From contig DOVJ01000072.1 in assembly GCA_003520145.1 (NCBI GenBank), forward strand, positions 1 to 25,574: a DNA stretch of 25,574 nucleotides, written 5' to 3'. Shown here in pieces: positions 1 through 6,954 of this stretch; positions within the stretch are counted from its first letter, which is position 1; each line of letters opens with the position of its first letter. The notes beneath the pieces are model-generated. The model saw only the letters and a list, made by a program, of their open reading frames with translations. It made no database searches and was not told the origin of the DNA. This stretch comes from Eubacterium sp. (GTDB taxonomy: Bacteria > Bacillota > Clostridia > Lachnospirales > Lachnospiraceae). The position numbers and the translations under genes were made by a program.

Positions 1-43
1 GTCCAATACGTCCAAAACCATTAATCGCAACTTTAACTGACAT
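1..43 (-). CDS. gapA: Glyceraldehyde-3-phosphate dehydrogenase, N-terminal fragment
   Basis: Reading the minus strand from position 43 gives MSVKVAINGFGRIG, the unmistakable start of the NAD-binding Rossmann motif of GAPDH (GFGRIG). The gene runs off the left edge, so only 14 residues are visible. A strong ribosome binding site (AAGGAGG) lies 7 bases before the ATG, and a good sigma-A promoter stands further upstream. GAPDH catalyses the NAD(P)-dependent oxidation of glyceraldehyde-3-phosphate in glycolysis. The family call is secure from the motif; the catalytic domain cannot be checked. Confidence 0.93.
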   Translation of the reverse strand, partial: MSVKVAINGFGRIG

Positions 44-82
44 TATAATTTCCTCCTTAAAAAGATAAAGTAATTCATAACT

Positions 83-111
83 ATGATACTAGGTTTCATC
101 CCAAATTTCAA
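83..111 (-). promoter_or_regulatory. Sigma-A promoter of gapA
   Basis: On the minus strand TTGAAA (106-111) and TATCAT (83-88) are separated by exactly 17 bases. This would give gapA a leader of about 35 bases carrying its Shine-Dalgarno sequence. No clear terminator for the preceding pgcA gene was seen between 112 and 165, so some read-through from pgcA into gapA is possible. Confidence 0.65.
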
Positions 112-165
112 GTACTATTTTTCAAAAATGTATCTACCTCGCTTAAACCTCTGAAAACAAAGCAT

Positions 166-1848
166 TTATGCTAATATAGGCTTAATACTCTCTGCAAGTT
201 CATCCTTCTGTGCTGTAGCCTCTTCAAGATTCTTGCCAAGAGTTGTGAAATATGTCTTGATCTTAGGTTCTGTACCCGATGGTCTGACAACAACTGTAGC
301 ACCACCTTCAAGCTTATATATAAGCACATTAGCCGCTGGAAGACCTGTCTCTTCAGGCTTCTTGTAATCAGTTACACTTTCAACCTTATGTCCTGCGAAT
401 TCAGTTGGCGGATTATCTCTTAAGCCCTGCATGATACTTGCCATCTTATCCATACCAGTAAGACCAGGGAATTCGAAGGAATCAACCTTATTGAGGTATC
501 TTCCGTATTCTGCATATATCTCTTCAAGTCTCTCTTTGATAGAGCTTCCGATACTTCTATAGTAAGCAGCCATCTCACATATGAGCATAGAGCCTATAAC
601 AGCGTCCTTATCTCTTACATATGGTCCGGCAAGATAACCATAAGACTCCTCAAAACCAAAGATGAATCTGTCAACTTCACCTGCAGCCTCAAGACCAGCT
701 ATCTGATCGCCAATCCACTTAAATCCAGTCAATACATTGCGCATCTCAACGCCATAGTGAGCAGCAACTGCATCAGCAAGAGGTGTAGACACAAGCGACT
801 TAACAGCAACCGGGTTCTTAGGCATAGTGCCCTTCTCTATTCTGCCGGCGCAGATATAATCAAGGAGGAGTACGCCCATCTCGTTACCGCTTACAAGCTC
901 ATAAGAACCATCAGGGCATCTCATAGCTATACCTACTCTGTCTGCATCAGGGTCAGTTGCCAGCATAAGATCAGCCTCGCACTCCTTAGCAAGCTTAAGT
1001 CCAAGCTCAAGTGCTGCATATATCTCAGGGTTAGGATATGAACATGTAGTGAAGTAACCATTAGGATATTCCTGCTCAGGAACTATAGTTATATCTGTTA
1101 TACCTATATCGTTGAGAACTCTGGTAACAGGTGTAAGACCAGAACCATTAAGTGGGCTGTACACAAGCTTAAGTCCTGCATCCTTGCAAAGACCCGGTCT
1201 TACCTGTCTGCTCTCAATAGCTTCATAGAGCGCATCCTTGCAATCATCACCGACAAAGCGGATGAGACCTTCCTCTACGCCCTTAGCAAAAGACATATAC
1301 TTAGCACCAGTTAATACATCAGTCTTCTGGATCTCATCATATACTATCGCAGCCGCATCATCAGTCATCTGACATCCATCAGGTCCATAAGCCTTGTAGC
1401 CGTTGTACTTAGCAGGATTGTGCGATGCAGTGATCATGATACCAGCGTTACACTTATAGTACCTGGTAGCAAAAGAAAGCGCAGGGACAGGCATGAGCAT
1501 ATCGTAGATACGAACCTTGATTCCATTCGCTGCAAGTACGCCAGCAGCCTCCTTAGCGAATACATCACTCTTGATTCTGCTGTCATAGCTTATGGCAACA
1601 GTCTGAGTTCCCCCCTGTGTCTTAACCCAGTTAGCAAGACCCTGTGTAGCCTGACGAACCACATATATATTCATCCTGTTGGTTCCAGCTCCGAGCACAC
1701 CTCGAAGACCAGCGGTACCAAACTGAAGAGAAACCGCAAAACGGTCCTTGATCTCATCATCATTACCCTTTATACGGGAAAGTTCTGGCAGCAAATCCGG
1801 ATCAGCAAGCCTTGCACCAAGCCAGCGCTCATATTCATTCTGATACAT
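166..1848 (-). CDS. pgcA: Alpha-phosphoglucomutase (phosphohexomutase family)
   Basis: A 560-residue alpha-D-phosphohexomutase, probably interconverting glucose-1-phosphate and glucose-6-phosphate in the cytoplasm to feed UDP-glucose and surface-glycan synthesis. All four signature loops are intact: the phosphoserine loop TASHNP (Ser142), the metal loop DPDADR (299-304), the sugar-binding loop GFEESYGY, and the phosphate loop RPSGTEPK (522-529). The N-terminal stretch FGTAGLRG followed by GAGTNRMN is typical of the long Firmicutes PgcA type rather than of GlmM. The start at 1848 is supported by GGAGG at 1853-1857. The gene has its own promoter and lies upstream of gapA on the same strand. Phosphomannomutase activity cannot be excluded from sequence alone. 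Confidence 0.93.
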   Translation of the reverse strand: MYQNEYERWLGARLADPDLLPELSRIKGNDDEIKDRFAVSLQFGTAGLRGVLGAGTNRMNIYVVRQATQGLANWVKTQGGTQTVAISYDSRIKSDVFAKEAAGVLAANGIKVRIYDMLMPVPALSFATRYYKCNAGIMITASHNPAKYNGYKAYGPDGCQMTDDAAAIVYDEIQKTDVLTGAKYMSFAKGVEEGLIRFVGDDCKDALYEAIESRQVRPGLCKDAGLKLVYSPLNGSGLTPVTRVLNDIGITDITIVPEQEYPNGYFTTCSYPNPEIYAALELGLKLAKECEADLMLATDPDADRVGIAMRCPDGSYELVSGNEMGVLLLDYICAGRIEKGTMPKNPVAVKSLVSTPLADAVAAHYGVEMRNVLTGFKWIGDQIAGLEAAGEVDRFIFGFEESYGYLAGPYVRDKDAVIGSMLICEMAAYYRSIGSSIKERLEEIYAEYGRYLNKVDSFEFPGLTGMDKMASIMQGLRDNPPTEFAGHKVESVTDYKKPEETGLPAANVLIYKLEGGATVVVRPSGTEPKIKTYFTTLGKNLEEATAQKDELAESIKPILA

Positions 1849-1863
1849 ATATCCTCCATTCTA

Positions 1864-1881
1864 AAGAGCATCCATGCTCTT
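1864..1881. repeat. Perfect inverted repeat in the pgcA leader
   Basis: AAGAGCAT and ATGCTCTT (8 bp each) are separated only by CC. The repeat lies between the pgcA promoter and its Shine-Dalgarno sequence, about 6 bases from the latter. There is no T-run of terminator type. It could be an operator half-site pair or a small mRNA hairpin affecting ribosome access; the role is not known. Confidence 0.5.
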
Positions 1882-1931
1882 ATTCTATATTGGGATTCTT
1901 AGTTCCTAATCGTGAACTATTTATCAATATC

Positions 1932-1960
1932 AGTATACATCATCCCGCCCAAAATATCAA
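1932..1960 (-). promoter_or_regulatory. Sigma-A promoter of pgcA
   Basis: Minus-strand TTGATA (1955-1960) and TATACT (1932-1937) are spaced by 17 bases. The predicted leader is about 75 bases and includes the inverted repeat at 1864-1881. This promoter faces away from the hisJ promoter, which starts 8 bases further on, so the two core elements almost abut. Confidence 0.65.
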
Positions 1961-1967
1961 CTTTTTC

Positions 1968-1996
1968 TTGGCTATTTACGCCAAAAGTTATATAAT
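1968..1996 (+). promoter_or_regulatory. Sigma-A promoter of the PHP phosphatase gene
   Basis: TTGGCT (1968-1973), a 17-base spacer and a perfect TATAAT (1991-1996). The start of transcription would fall near 2003, leaving a short leader that contains AGGAGG just before the ATG at 2022. Confidence 0.65.
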
Positions 1997-2021
1997 TATA
2001 TCAGCAAAAGAGGAGGCATAT

Positions 2022-2828
2022 ATGATCAGTGATTCACATCTTCACTCGCACTTTTCATCGGACAGCGACGAAAAGCCTGAGAATATTATAAAAACCTGCA
2101 TCAAAAAAGGCATGAAAACCATGTGCATAACAGACCACATGGATCTTGACTACGACATAACCGAGGATGGTCTTGACTTTCTTCTTGATATACCTTCATA
2201 CAGCAATACCTGGCAGAAGTTAAAGGACCTATACAAGAAAGACATCAACATCCACATGGGTATAGAATTAGGACTTCAGCCACATCTGACCAAGCGCAAT
2301 ACACTTATAACTAAAGAAGCACCATTTGATATGGTCATAGGCTCTATTCACCTGATCGACAAGAAAGACCCTTACTATGATAGCTTCTGGATAGACAGAG
2401 ATATCGATAAAACCATAGAACTCTACTTTCAGGAAATGCTTACATGCGCCAAAGCATTTGACGAATTCGATATACTTGGGCACATCGATTATCTTCTTCG
2501 CTACGTGCCAAAGGATAGGCCGCACAAGGACGCAAGCCACTATATGGACATCATAGAAGAAATCCTTAAGGTAATCATCCACAAGGGCAAAGGTATCGAG
2601 CTCAATACAGCAGGCTTCCGCTACGGCATGGGACACCCTAACCCTTCAGAAGACATCATATCACTCTACAAGAAGCTTGGTGGAGAGATAATCACAGTAG
2701 GCTCTGATGCACATAAGGCTTCAGACATAGGATCACACTTTGAGAAAGCTTCAGATATACTTAAGGACCTGGGATTTAAGTATTATTCAGTTTTTGAGAA
2801 CAGAAAGGCTTCCTTTATGAGGTTATAA
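2022..2828 (+). CDS. hisJ: PHP-domain histidinol-phosphatase-like protein
   Basis: A 268-residue metal-dependent phosphoesterase of the PHP family, the same length as the Bacillus histidinol-phosphatase HisJ. Metal-binding motifs occur in the family order: HLHSH near the N-terminus, ITDHMD, a GIELG glutamate, GSIH, GHIDY and GSDAH near the C-terminus. The start is the ATG at 2022, set by AGGAGG (2011-2016) 5 bases upstream; an in-frame extension to 1812 would run through the promoter and the pgcA leader. It is the only clear plus-strand gene in the window and is not next to other his genes, so it could serve histidine synthesis from a scattered locus or act on another phosphate ester. Confidence 0.85.
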   Translation: MISDSHLHSHFSSDSDEKPENIIKTCIKKGMKTMCITDHMDLDYDITEDGLDFLLDIPSYSNTWQKLKDLYKKDINIHMGIELGLQPHLTKRNTLITKEAPFDMVIGSIHLIDKKDPYYDSFWIDRDIDKTIELYFQEMLTCAKAFDEFDILGHIDYLLRYVPKDRPHKDASHYMDIIEEILKVIIHKGKGIELNTAGFRYGMGHPNPSEDIISLYKKLGGEIITVGSDAHKASDIGSHFEKASDILKDLGFKYYSVFENRKASFMRL

Positions 2829-2832
2829 ATAC

Positions 2833-2872
2833 AAAAAATGGGGCTGTCGCAATAGAGTATTGTGATGGCCCC
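2833..2872. terminator. Bidirectional terminator between convergent genes
   Basis: A 15-bp stem (2840-2854 with 2858-2872, three G-U pairs, loop GAG) lies between hisJ and the converging lipoprotein gene. On the minus strand it is followed by A then six T residues (plus-strand A-run 2833-2838), so it is a good rho-independent terminator for the lipoprotein operon. On the plus strand it is followed by a weaker T-poor tract. Confidence 0.8.
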
Positions 2873-2923
2873 TTATTAAAACTAAATTTAGTCTTCAGTA
2901 TGGAATTTACTATTCAAATAACA

Positions 2924-4780
2924 TTATTGATATAATGGAGTAAGTCCCAGTACAGTGGAATCATTACAGTCTATAACATAACAATTTTTCAAATATTCTG
3001 ACCATTCAGTCTTAGTCATATATTTTATAGGACCGGATTTCGGCAGATTTTTTGAATCCTTATATATCGCTTCAGCCGCAGTCTTATATATAGAATCATT
3101 GTTATTTGAACTGTCAAGTGATGTGGTCTCTATAAGATAATACTCTCCGACACCGTCTCCTTTATCACTGACCTCGACTGCAACCTGAGCATGTCCTGGT
3201 GGCATAACAAGTAATACATGCATTCCTGCTGCCTGAAGAGCACTGGCAACTGTCAGCGAAGTCTCTATACATAAGCCCGACTTATCATCGATCACGTCAT
3301 CCGGGAATTTCACCCGCTGATGACTTGCCTCAAGCGAAAAAGACCCCATGTCATAACGTACACCCATATTATATAACGCTCTCATTACACCGGCTGCTTG
3401 TATATATGTATTATAATAATGCAGGTTCCCTTGATATCCGATAACAGATTCCAATCTTCCTGAAGAAATAGTCTTTATGGAATTAATAGCATTTCTTCTT
3501 AGTTTATCCATTGAATCTGAATATGGCGTGAGATAACATAATATATTATCTCTTGTTGAGACACCATACTCATCACCATACCAGGCAACATCATTAATAC
3601 TCATTATCTTAACGGGATATGTTTTAGTGCTGATAAGATCAATTCCATTTTTTTCATATATAGAGACCACGATCTGAGCTTCCTTTGATGTATCAAGTTT
3701 AACCTTTTCATTGAGTACAGGCGGTTTGATCAATATTCTCTTAAAATCAGTGGTGATCTTAAAGCTTTGTTTATACTTCTGGGTAAAGCCGGGTATTTCA
3801 GCCTCAACAACAATATCTCTTGTTCCGCCAAGACTACCTGCGGCGAGAACAAATATGGCATCATATGTATTATATAAAGCTGGATATATTGTATCGATAT
3901 TATAATAATACAGGTTTATCTTTCCGAACGATTCATTTTTAAACTCATATTTATTCTTTGTTTCATCATCAAGCTCATTATACTCAACCAGTTCCTCATA
4001 TATCTTTGTGGCATATGAAATCATATAATCTGAAAACTGATTATGACGTTTAAGCCCTTCTAAAAAACTATTATAGGAGACTTCTTCAGCCTTTCTAAAT
4101 CTCTCAGCCAGATTTCTTGCAGAATGAATTTTTAACCAATCATTATTTTTAGAGGCACCTTTATACTTATCAATGCTATATTTTAATACCTCATCACATT
4201 TTTTATAGCCATCCCACTCCGTTACTATACAATCAGGAATAGAATTAATCCCTTCATATTCCTTCCTTCTCTCTTCATAAAATGATTCTATATTACTGAA
4301 ATACTCTTCATATGTTCCCTTTAATTCCGGCATTGTATAATTGATAGTAAAATACTCACCCATAAAAGAATATACTTCTTTTTTTAGCCGAAGCGATCCA
4401 CATACCAATTCAAAATAATTATCGCGCATATTCTGACAAGCATCTCCGAGATCTTTAAAACCTTCGGCCTTTTCTTTAAATATTTCGATACTTTTTAACG
4501 TTTTATCACAAAGTTCGGCTCTGGTAATAAAGCGATTCGAGACATCAGTAATGTCTGAAGTTTTTCCATATTCCTCCATAAATTCATTTACTTTTTTCTC
4601 GGATTCCGACATTATCTCTAACAATCCGTCAGGGATTTCCTTATTATCTTTCATCTGCGAAAGTGATCTTGAACCTTCTGTACTGCTCTTTTTTACATTG
4701 ATACTTTTTTTCGTTTCACATGAAGCAGTTGACATAAGTATCATTATCGCAAGCACAGCAGCTGATATCTTTCTTTTCAT
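2924..4780 (-). CDS. Lipoprotein with C-terminal transglutaminase-like domain
   Basis: A 618-residue secreted lipoprotein. The N-terminus is a lipoprotein signal peptide: KRK, a hydrophobic stretch, then STASC with the lipidated Cys21. Residues 40-270 are highly charged and probably helical. A region rich in beta strands follows. Residues 440-560 look like a transglutaminase-like fold: Cys504 in GLCIE, His530 in PPGHAQ and Glu551 in YLIETT would form the Cys-His-Asp/Glu triad, with Glu replacing the more usual Asp. Such domains act as proteases, cross-linkers or binding modules; the substrate is not known. It follows the zinc-ribbon gene after 49 bases and has GGAGG 6 bases before its ATG. 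Codon use appears more AT-rich than in the flagellar genes (by eye). Outer-surface membrane anchoring is inferred. Confidence 0.8.
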   Translation of the reverse strand: MKRKISAAVLAIMILMSTASCETKKSINVKKSSTEGSRSLSQMKDNKEIPDGLLEIMSESEKKVNEFMEEYGKTSDITDVSNRFITRAELCDKTLKSIEIFKEKAEGFKDLGDACQNMRDNYFELVCGSLRLKKEVYSFMGEYFTINYTMPELKGTYEEYFSNIESFYEERRKEYEGINSIPDCIVTEWDGYKKCDEVLKYSIDKYKGASKNNDWLKIHSARNLAERFRKAEEVSYNSFLEGLKRHNQFSDYMISYATKIYEELVEYNELDDETKNKYEFKNESFGKINLYYYNIDTIYPALYNTYDAIFVLAAGSLGGTRDIVVEAEIPGFTQKYKQSFKITTDFKRILIKPPVLNEKVKLDTSKEAQIVVSIYEKNGIDLISTKTYPVKIMSINDVAWYGDEYGVSTRDNILCYLTPYSDSMDKLRRNAINSIKTISSGRLESVIGYQGNLHYYNTYIQAAGVMRALYNMGVRYDMGSFSLEASHQRVKFPDDVIDDKSGLCIETSLTVASALQAAGMHVLLVMPPGHAQVAVEVSDKGDGVGEYYLIETTSLDSSNNNDSIYKTAAEAIYKDSKNLPKSGPIKYMTKTEWSEYLKNCYVIDCNDSTVLGLTPLYQ

Positions 4781-4829
4781 TCTTAGCCTCCATTATTATT
4801 GATCATATTTCTTCAGAGCTCCTTTTTTG

Positions 4830-5456
4830 CTACTCTTTTATCGAATATAAAAACCAGCGTTCACCCTGAGGTGTTCCCGATTTGTGAAAATTAAGATCAA
4901 GCGTATAATCATTAAGACTACTCCAGCCTTTTATAGGTATTGTAACAGTAACCGTACAGCAGTCGTGTCCCTTTATATCTACAGCCTCACCTTTTTCTTT
5001 GATCTTCACCTTATCCCATTCGATATTTCTATAATTATCCTGAGTCAGACCTTTCATAAGAACACCTCGCATATCCGCTATACGACTTGCAGGTGTTTTT
5101 TCCTCTGACGAAACAGAAGCATCGATTATTGAAGTCATCGCATCCTCATCACCATCTTTAACTGCTTTCATAAGTTGCTGTACAGCTTCATCAAGCGTCT
5201 TAGCACCCCTACCATCATTCTTCTCGGTACTTGTCTTTTCCGATTTACCATTATTGTCTTTGAATTCCTCCAAAATCCATACCACAAAGAAAATTAATAC
5301 AATTACACCAACAACCATCCCGATAGCTTGCAGCTTTTCCTTTGCACTCGCACCCTTCTTAACTGCACCGGTTTTACCGGACTCAAGCTTATTGCCGCAT
5401 CCACTGCAATATGCTGTTCCATCAGCATTTTCCTTACCACACTTTGAACAAAACAT
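4830..5456 (-). CDS. Zinc-ribbon membrane protein with extracellular domain
   Basis: A 208-residue protein that starts with a zinc ribbon: Cys3-x-x-Cys6 and Cys17-x-x-Cys20 in the familiar FCSKCG context. A basic linker follows, then one transmembrane helix (about 44-64) and an extracellular domain of about 140 residues. A helical segment near DEAVQQLMKAVKDGDEDAM suggests an NTF2/DUF4878-like fold (tentative). The start is the ATG at 5456, because AGGAGG sits 7 bases before it; an ATG-less upstream extension to 5486 would overlap the promoter -10. It is the first gene of a two-gene operon with the transglutaminase-like lipoprotein. The function is unknown; a cell-envelope role is inferred. 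Confidence 0.8.
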   Translation of the reverse strand: MFCSKCGKENADGTAYCSGCGNKLESGKTGAVKKGASAKEKLQAIGMVVGVIVLIFFVVWILEEFKDNNGKSEKTSTEKNDGRGAKTLDEAVQQLMKAVKDGDEDAMTSIIDASVSSEEKTPASRIADMRGVLMKGLTQDNYRNIEWDKVKIKEKGEAVDIKGHDCCTVTVTIPIKGWSSLNDYTLDLNFHKSGTPQGERWFLYSIKE

Positions 5457-5486
5457 GTATAGACCTCCTAATGTTTTTCTACACAC

Positions 5487-5515
5487 ATTTTACCCCCCAG
5501 GGTTTATTTTGTCAA
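5487..5515 (-). promoter_or_regulatory. Strong sigma-A promoter of the zinc-ribbon/lipoprotein operon
   Basis: Minus-strand TTGACA (5510-5515), 17 bases and TAAAAT (5487-5492). It lies downstream of both the riboswitch terminator and the 5556-5586 terminator, so the operon can be transcribed independently of the riboswitch transcript. Confidence 0.75.
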
Positions 5516-5555
5516 CATTTTTTAAAATATGTCGCAGGCATATTTTTTTGCAAAC

Positions 5556-5586
5556 AAAAAAGATAGCCTCGGGAGCTATCTTTTTT
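5556..5586. terminator. Symmetrical bidirectional terminator
   Basis: A-run, GATAGC, a 7-base loop, GCTATC, T-run: the arms form a perfect inverted repeat of 12 bases including the A/T tracts. It would stop RNA polymerase from either side. In the minus direction it separates the riboswitch transcript from the zinc-ribbon operon promoter. Confidence 0.85.
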
Positions 5587-5656
5587 GGGGTGTGTTTATA
5601 CCATTCTTCAAGTACGAAGAAAGGATGGGTTAGTTAGTACGCATATTAAAGTAATG
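5587..5656. other. Gene-free spacer between two terminators, with a bulged hairpin
   Basis: Reading on the minus strand after the riboswitch terminator, this 70-base stretch has only trivial ORFs of two to four codons. It contains an imperfect hairpin (5601-5609 with 5616-5628, a 9-bp stem with a 4-base bulge). No Shine-Dalgarno sequence followed by a start codon was found. Confidence 0.5.
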
Positions 5657-5678
5657 AAAAAAACATCCGAAACGGATG
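5657..5678 (-). terminator. Intrinsic terminator just after the riboswitch
   Basis: On the minus strand CATCCG, loop TTT, CGGATG and then seven T residues (plus-strand A-run 5657-5663). It starts about 13 bases past the aptamer and is the likely expression platform. The sequence TGCAC at the 3' end of the aptamer is complementary to GTGCA at the foot of this hairpin, so a mutually exclusive structure is possible. Confidence 0.85.
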
Positions 5679-5691
5679 CACGAAAAATAAT

Positions 5692-5785
5692 CAGTGCAAC
5701 CGGCTGTCATTAGCTTACGCCTTAGACCCTTGGCTTTGTGTCCCTAAGTTTCCCTAGGTTTACCTTTAAACTCATCTCACTTATT
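5692..5785 (-). promoter_or_regulatory. Cyclic-di-GMP-I (GEMM-I) riboswitch
   Basis: Reading the minus strand, the conserved elements of the class I aptamer appear in order: GGTAAACC at 5764-5757; a stem CCTAGG/CTTAGG capped by a GAAA tetraloop; GGACACAAAGCC (consensus GGACGCAAAGCC, one G-to-A change); the tetraloop-receptor side GGGTCTAAGG; a short variable hairpin; and then TGACAGCCGGTTGC. The class binds the second messenger c-di-GMP and commonly controls motility, adhesion or surface genes. A strong promoter lies directly upstream and a terminator directly downstream. P1 pairing looks short (GTAA/TTGC). Whether ligand turns expression on or off cannot be read from the sequence. Confidence 0.88.
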
Positions 5786-5796
5786 CAACTGTTATT

Positions 5797-5825
5797 ATGA
5801 TAACATATCATTCTACCCTTGTCAA
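5797..5825 (-). promoter_or_regulatory. Strong sigma-A promoter of the riboswitch RNA
   Basis: Minus-strand TTGACA (5820-5825), 17 bases and TATCAT (5797-5802). Transcription would start near 5790, a few bases before the aptamer, so the riboswitch is the 5' end of its own transcript and not a tail of the preceding operon. Confidence 0.8.
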
Positions 5826-5856
5826 CACTTTTTTTGAAAATTTTCGAATTTTTTTT

Positions 5857-5900
5857 GAAAAAGCTTCTCCGCCCCACCGTTGACGTATCCACAGCGGGGC
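5857..5900 (-). terminator. Probable terminator of the XrtG-block operon
   Basis: After the stop codon at 5914 the minus strand has a GC-rich stem of about 10 bp (5891-5900 with 5871-5880, two G-U pairs, 10-base loop). The T-rich tract begins about 8 bases later (plus-strand A-run 5858-5862), which is further than usual. It is placed correctly to end the ten-gene operon. Confidence 0.55.
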
Positions 5901-5913
5901 AGGGTATTATGAT

Positions 5914-6441
5914 CTACTCTTCTACATCTAACTTTTTCTCTCTGATCTGAGCATATACGTCATCGTATTGGCTCTGAATACTAATAAGTGTGTCCTTGAT
6001 AGTTTCAAAATCCTTCCTGAATATCTGTTCACTGTCATAAGCGAAGATTATAAAAAAAGGTTTTCCCTTTTCTTTCTTCTTACAATAGCCTTCTAAGATC
6101 TCATTCAGTTCCGACTTAAGATTAGGATACTTCTGCCAATCATACTGATAATTAGTATAATGGTCACCCTCTCTCACAACAAGCGTCCTATCGTATCCGC
6201 TCAGTCCTTTTTCAACATAAACCGTTATAAAGTCAGCACTCGAAAAGATAGTCTCATAATCTGCTATCTTCTCATTAGCAGTATTAAGCTCCACTTTAGT
6301 CCTGTCCAGTTCATCCGTAACTTTTGCCACCACATTTTCCTGGAATCCTCTGTTTCTCATCAGGATTATAAAGAGTAGGATAAAGATCACATCAAGAAGC
6401 GGTGTCAGATCGGTTATGATCAGCTTTTTGTTTCTTCGCAA
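5914..6441 (-). CDS. ExbD/TolR/MotB-like proton-channel partner protein
   Basis: A 175-residue single-pass membrane protein. The N-terminus DLTPLLDVIFILLFIILM matches the ExbD/TolR pattern, with Asp17 in the position of the proton-carrying aspartate at the start of the transmembrane helix. A helical segment and a compact extracellular domain of about 120 residues follow; no OmpA-like peptidoglycan-binding domain was recognised. The start is a TTG at 6441, with GGAGG 7 bases upstream, inside the end of the preceding ExbB-like gene (22-base overlap). The pair would form a small stator-like channel driven by proton or sodium flow. It is the last gene of the XrtG block. The target of the force is unknown. 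Confidence 0.75.
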   Translation of the reverse strand: MRRNKKLIITDLTPLLDVIFILLFIILMRNRGFQENVVAKVTDELDRTKVELNTANEKIADYETIFSSADFITVYVEKGLSGYDRTLVVREGDHYTNYQYDWQKYPNLKSELNEILEGYCKKKEKGKPFFIIFAYDSEQIFRKDFETIKDTLISIQSQYDDVYAQIREKKLDVEE

Positions 6442-6941
6442 TTTGATTCCTCCGTCGCTTTCGCCTTGCCATACGCTTTGTTCTGTATGATCTCCATCAG
6501 ACGCTCACCCATATCGAGATAGTAAGCTATGCACGAATCAAGGACTTTAAAAAGTATGGTGAATATGATGCCCCAGAAAGTTGAAGTAAGGGCGCCTAAG
6601 AATTCAACATCTATCGCGCTCATATCCTCAACTATGCCAAGAAGCGACACAACAGTTCCGAGGATACCAAGAAGCGTAAATATGCTCGAGAGATTGATAA
6701 AAAGAGTGTAGAAGAATTCTACCTTCTTCCACAGTTCATATACGTTGCCGTACTTTCCTGCTGACTTGGATTCCGACAACAGAAGGTCCGGATTATCATC
6801 AGCAAGAGATATTCTCGGTGCGACTGTATCATAGAGTTTCTTTGCCATCGTAAAAGCGAAGAAGAATATCACGCCATTGACGATAGCCATAACAAATATG
6901 ATCCAGTCAAACTTCAAAAAGTTTTCTAAGTAATTAGACAT
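6420..6941 (-). CDS. MotA/TolQ/ExbB-family proton channel protein
   Basis: A 173-residue membrane protein with three predicted helices (about 12-33, 78-104 and 112-140). The family core is visible: LGILGTVVSLLG in the second helix and ALTSTFWGIIFTIL in the third, as in TolQ/ExbB/MotA pores. It is shorter than typical flagellar MotA (about 260 residues or more) and lacks the large cytoplasmic torque loop, so it is nearer to the TolQ/ExbB group than to a flagellar stator. AGGGGG precedes the ATG at 6941. It overlaps the ExbD-like gene, and together they form a two-gene channel module at the end of the XrtG block. Confidence 0.78.
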   Translation of the reverse strand: MSNYLENFLKFDWIIFVMAIVNGVIFFFAFTMAKKLYDTVAPRISLADDNPDLLLSESKSAGKYGNVYELWKKVEFFYTLFINLSSIFTLLGILGTVVSLLGIVEDMSAIDVEFLGALTSTFWGIIFTILFKVLDSCIAYYLDMGERLMEIIQNKAYGKAKATEESNCEETKS

Positions 6942-6954
6942 CCTCTATCCCCCT

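Noticed and set aside
1812..2021. N-terminal extension of the PHP phosphatase
   Set aside because: The extension covers the divergent promoters and the start of pgcA; the family N-terminus HLHSH begins directly after the ATG at 2022, which has AGGAGG.
5587..5656. Small protein gene after the riboswitch
   Set aside because: Only open frames of two to four codons and no ribosome binding site.
6420..6941. Flagellar stator MotA
   Set aside because: Too short, lacks the large cytoplasmic loop, and sits in the XrtG operon and not in the flagellar operon; the partner lacks a recognisable peptidoglycan-binding domain.
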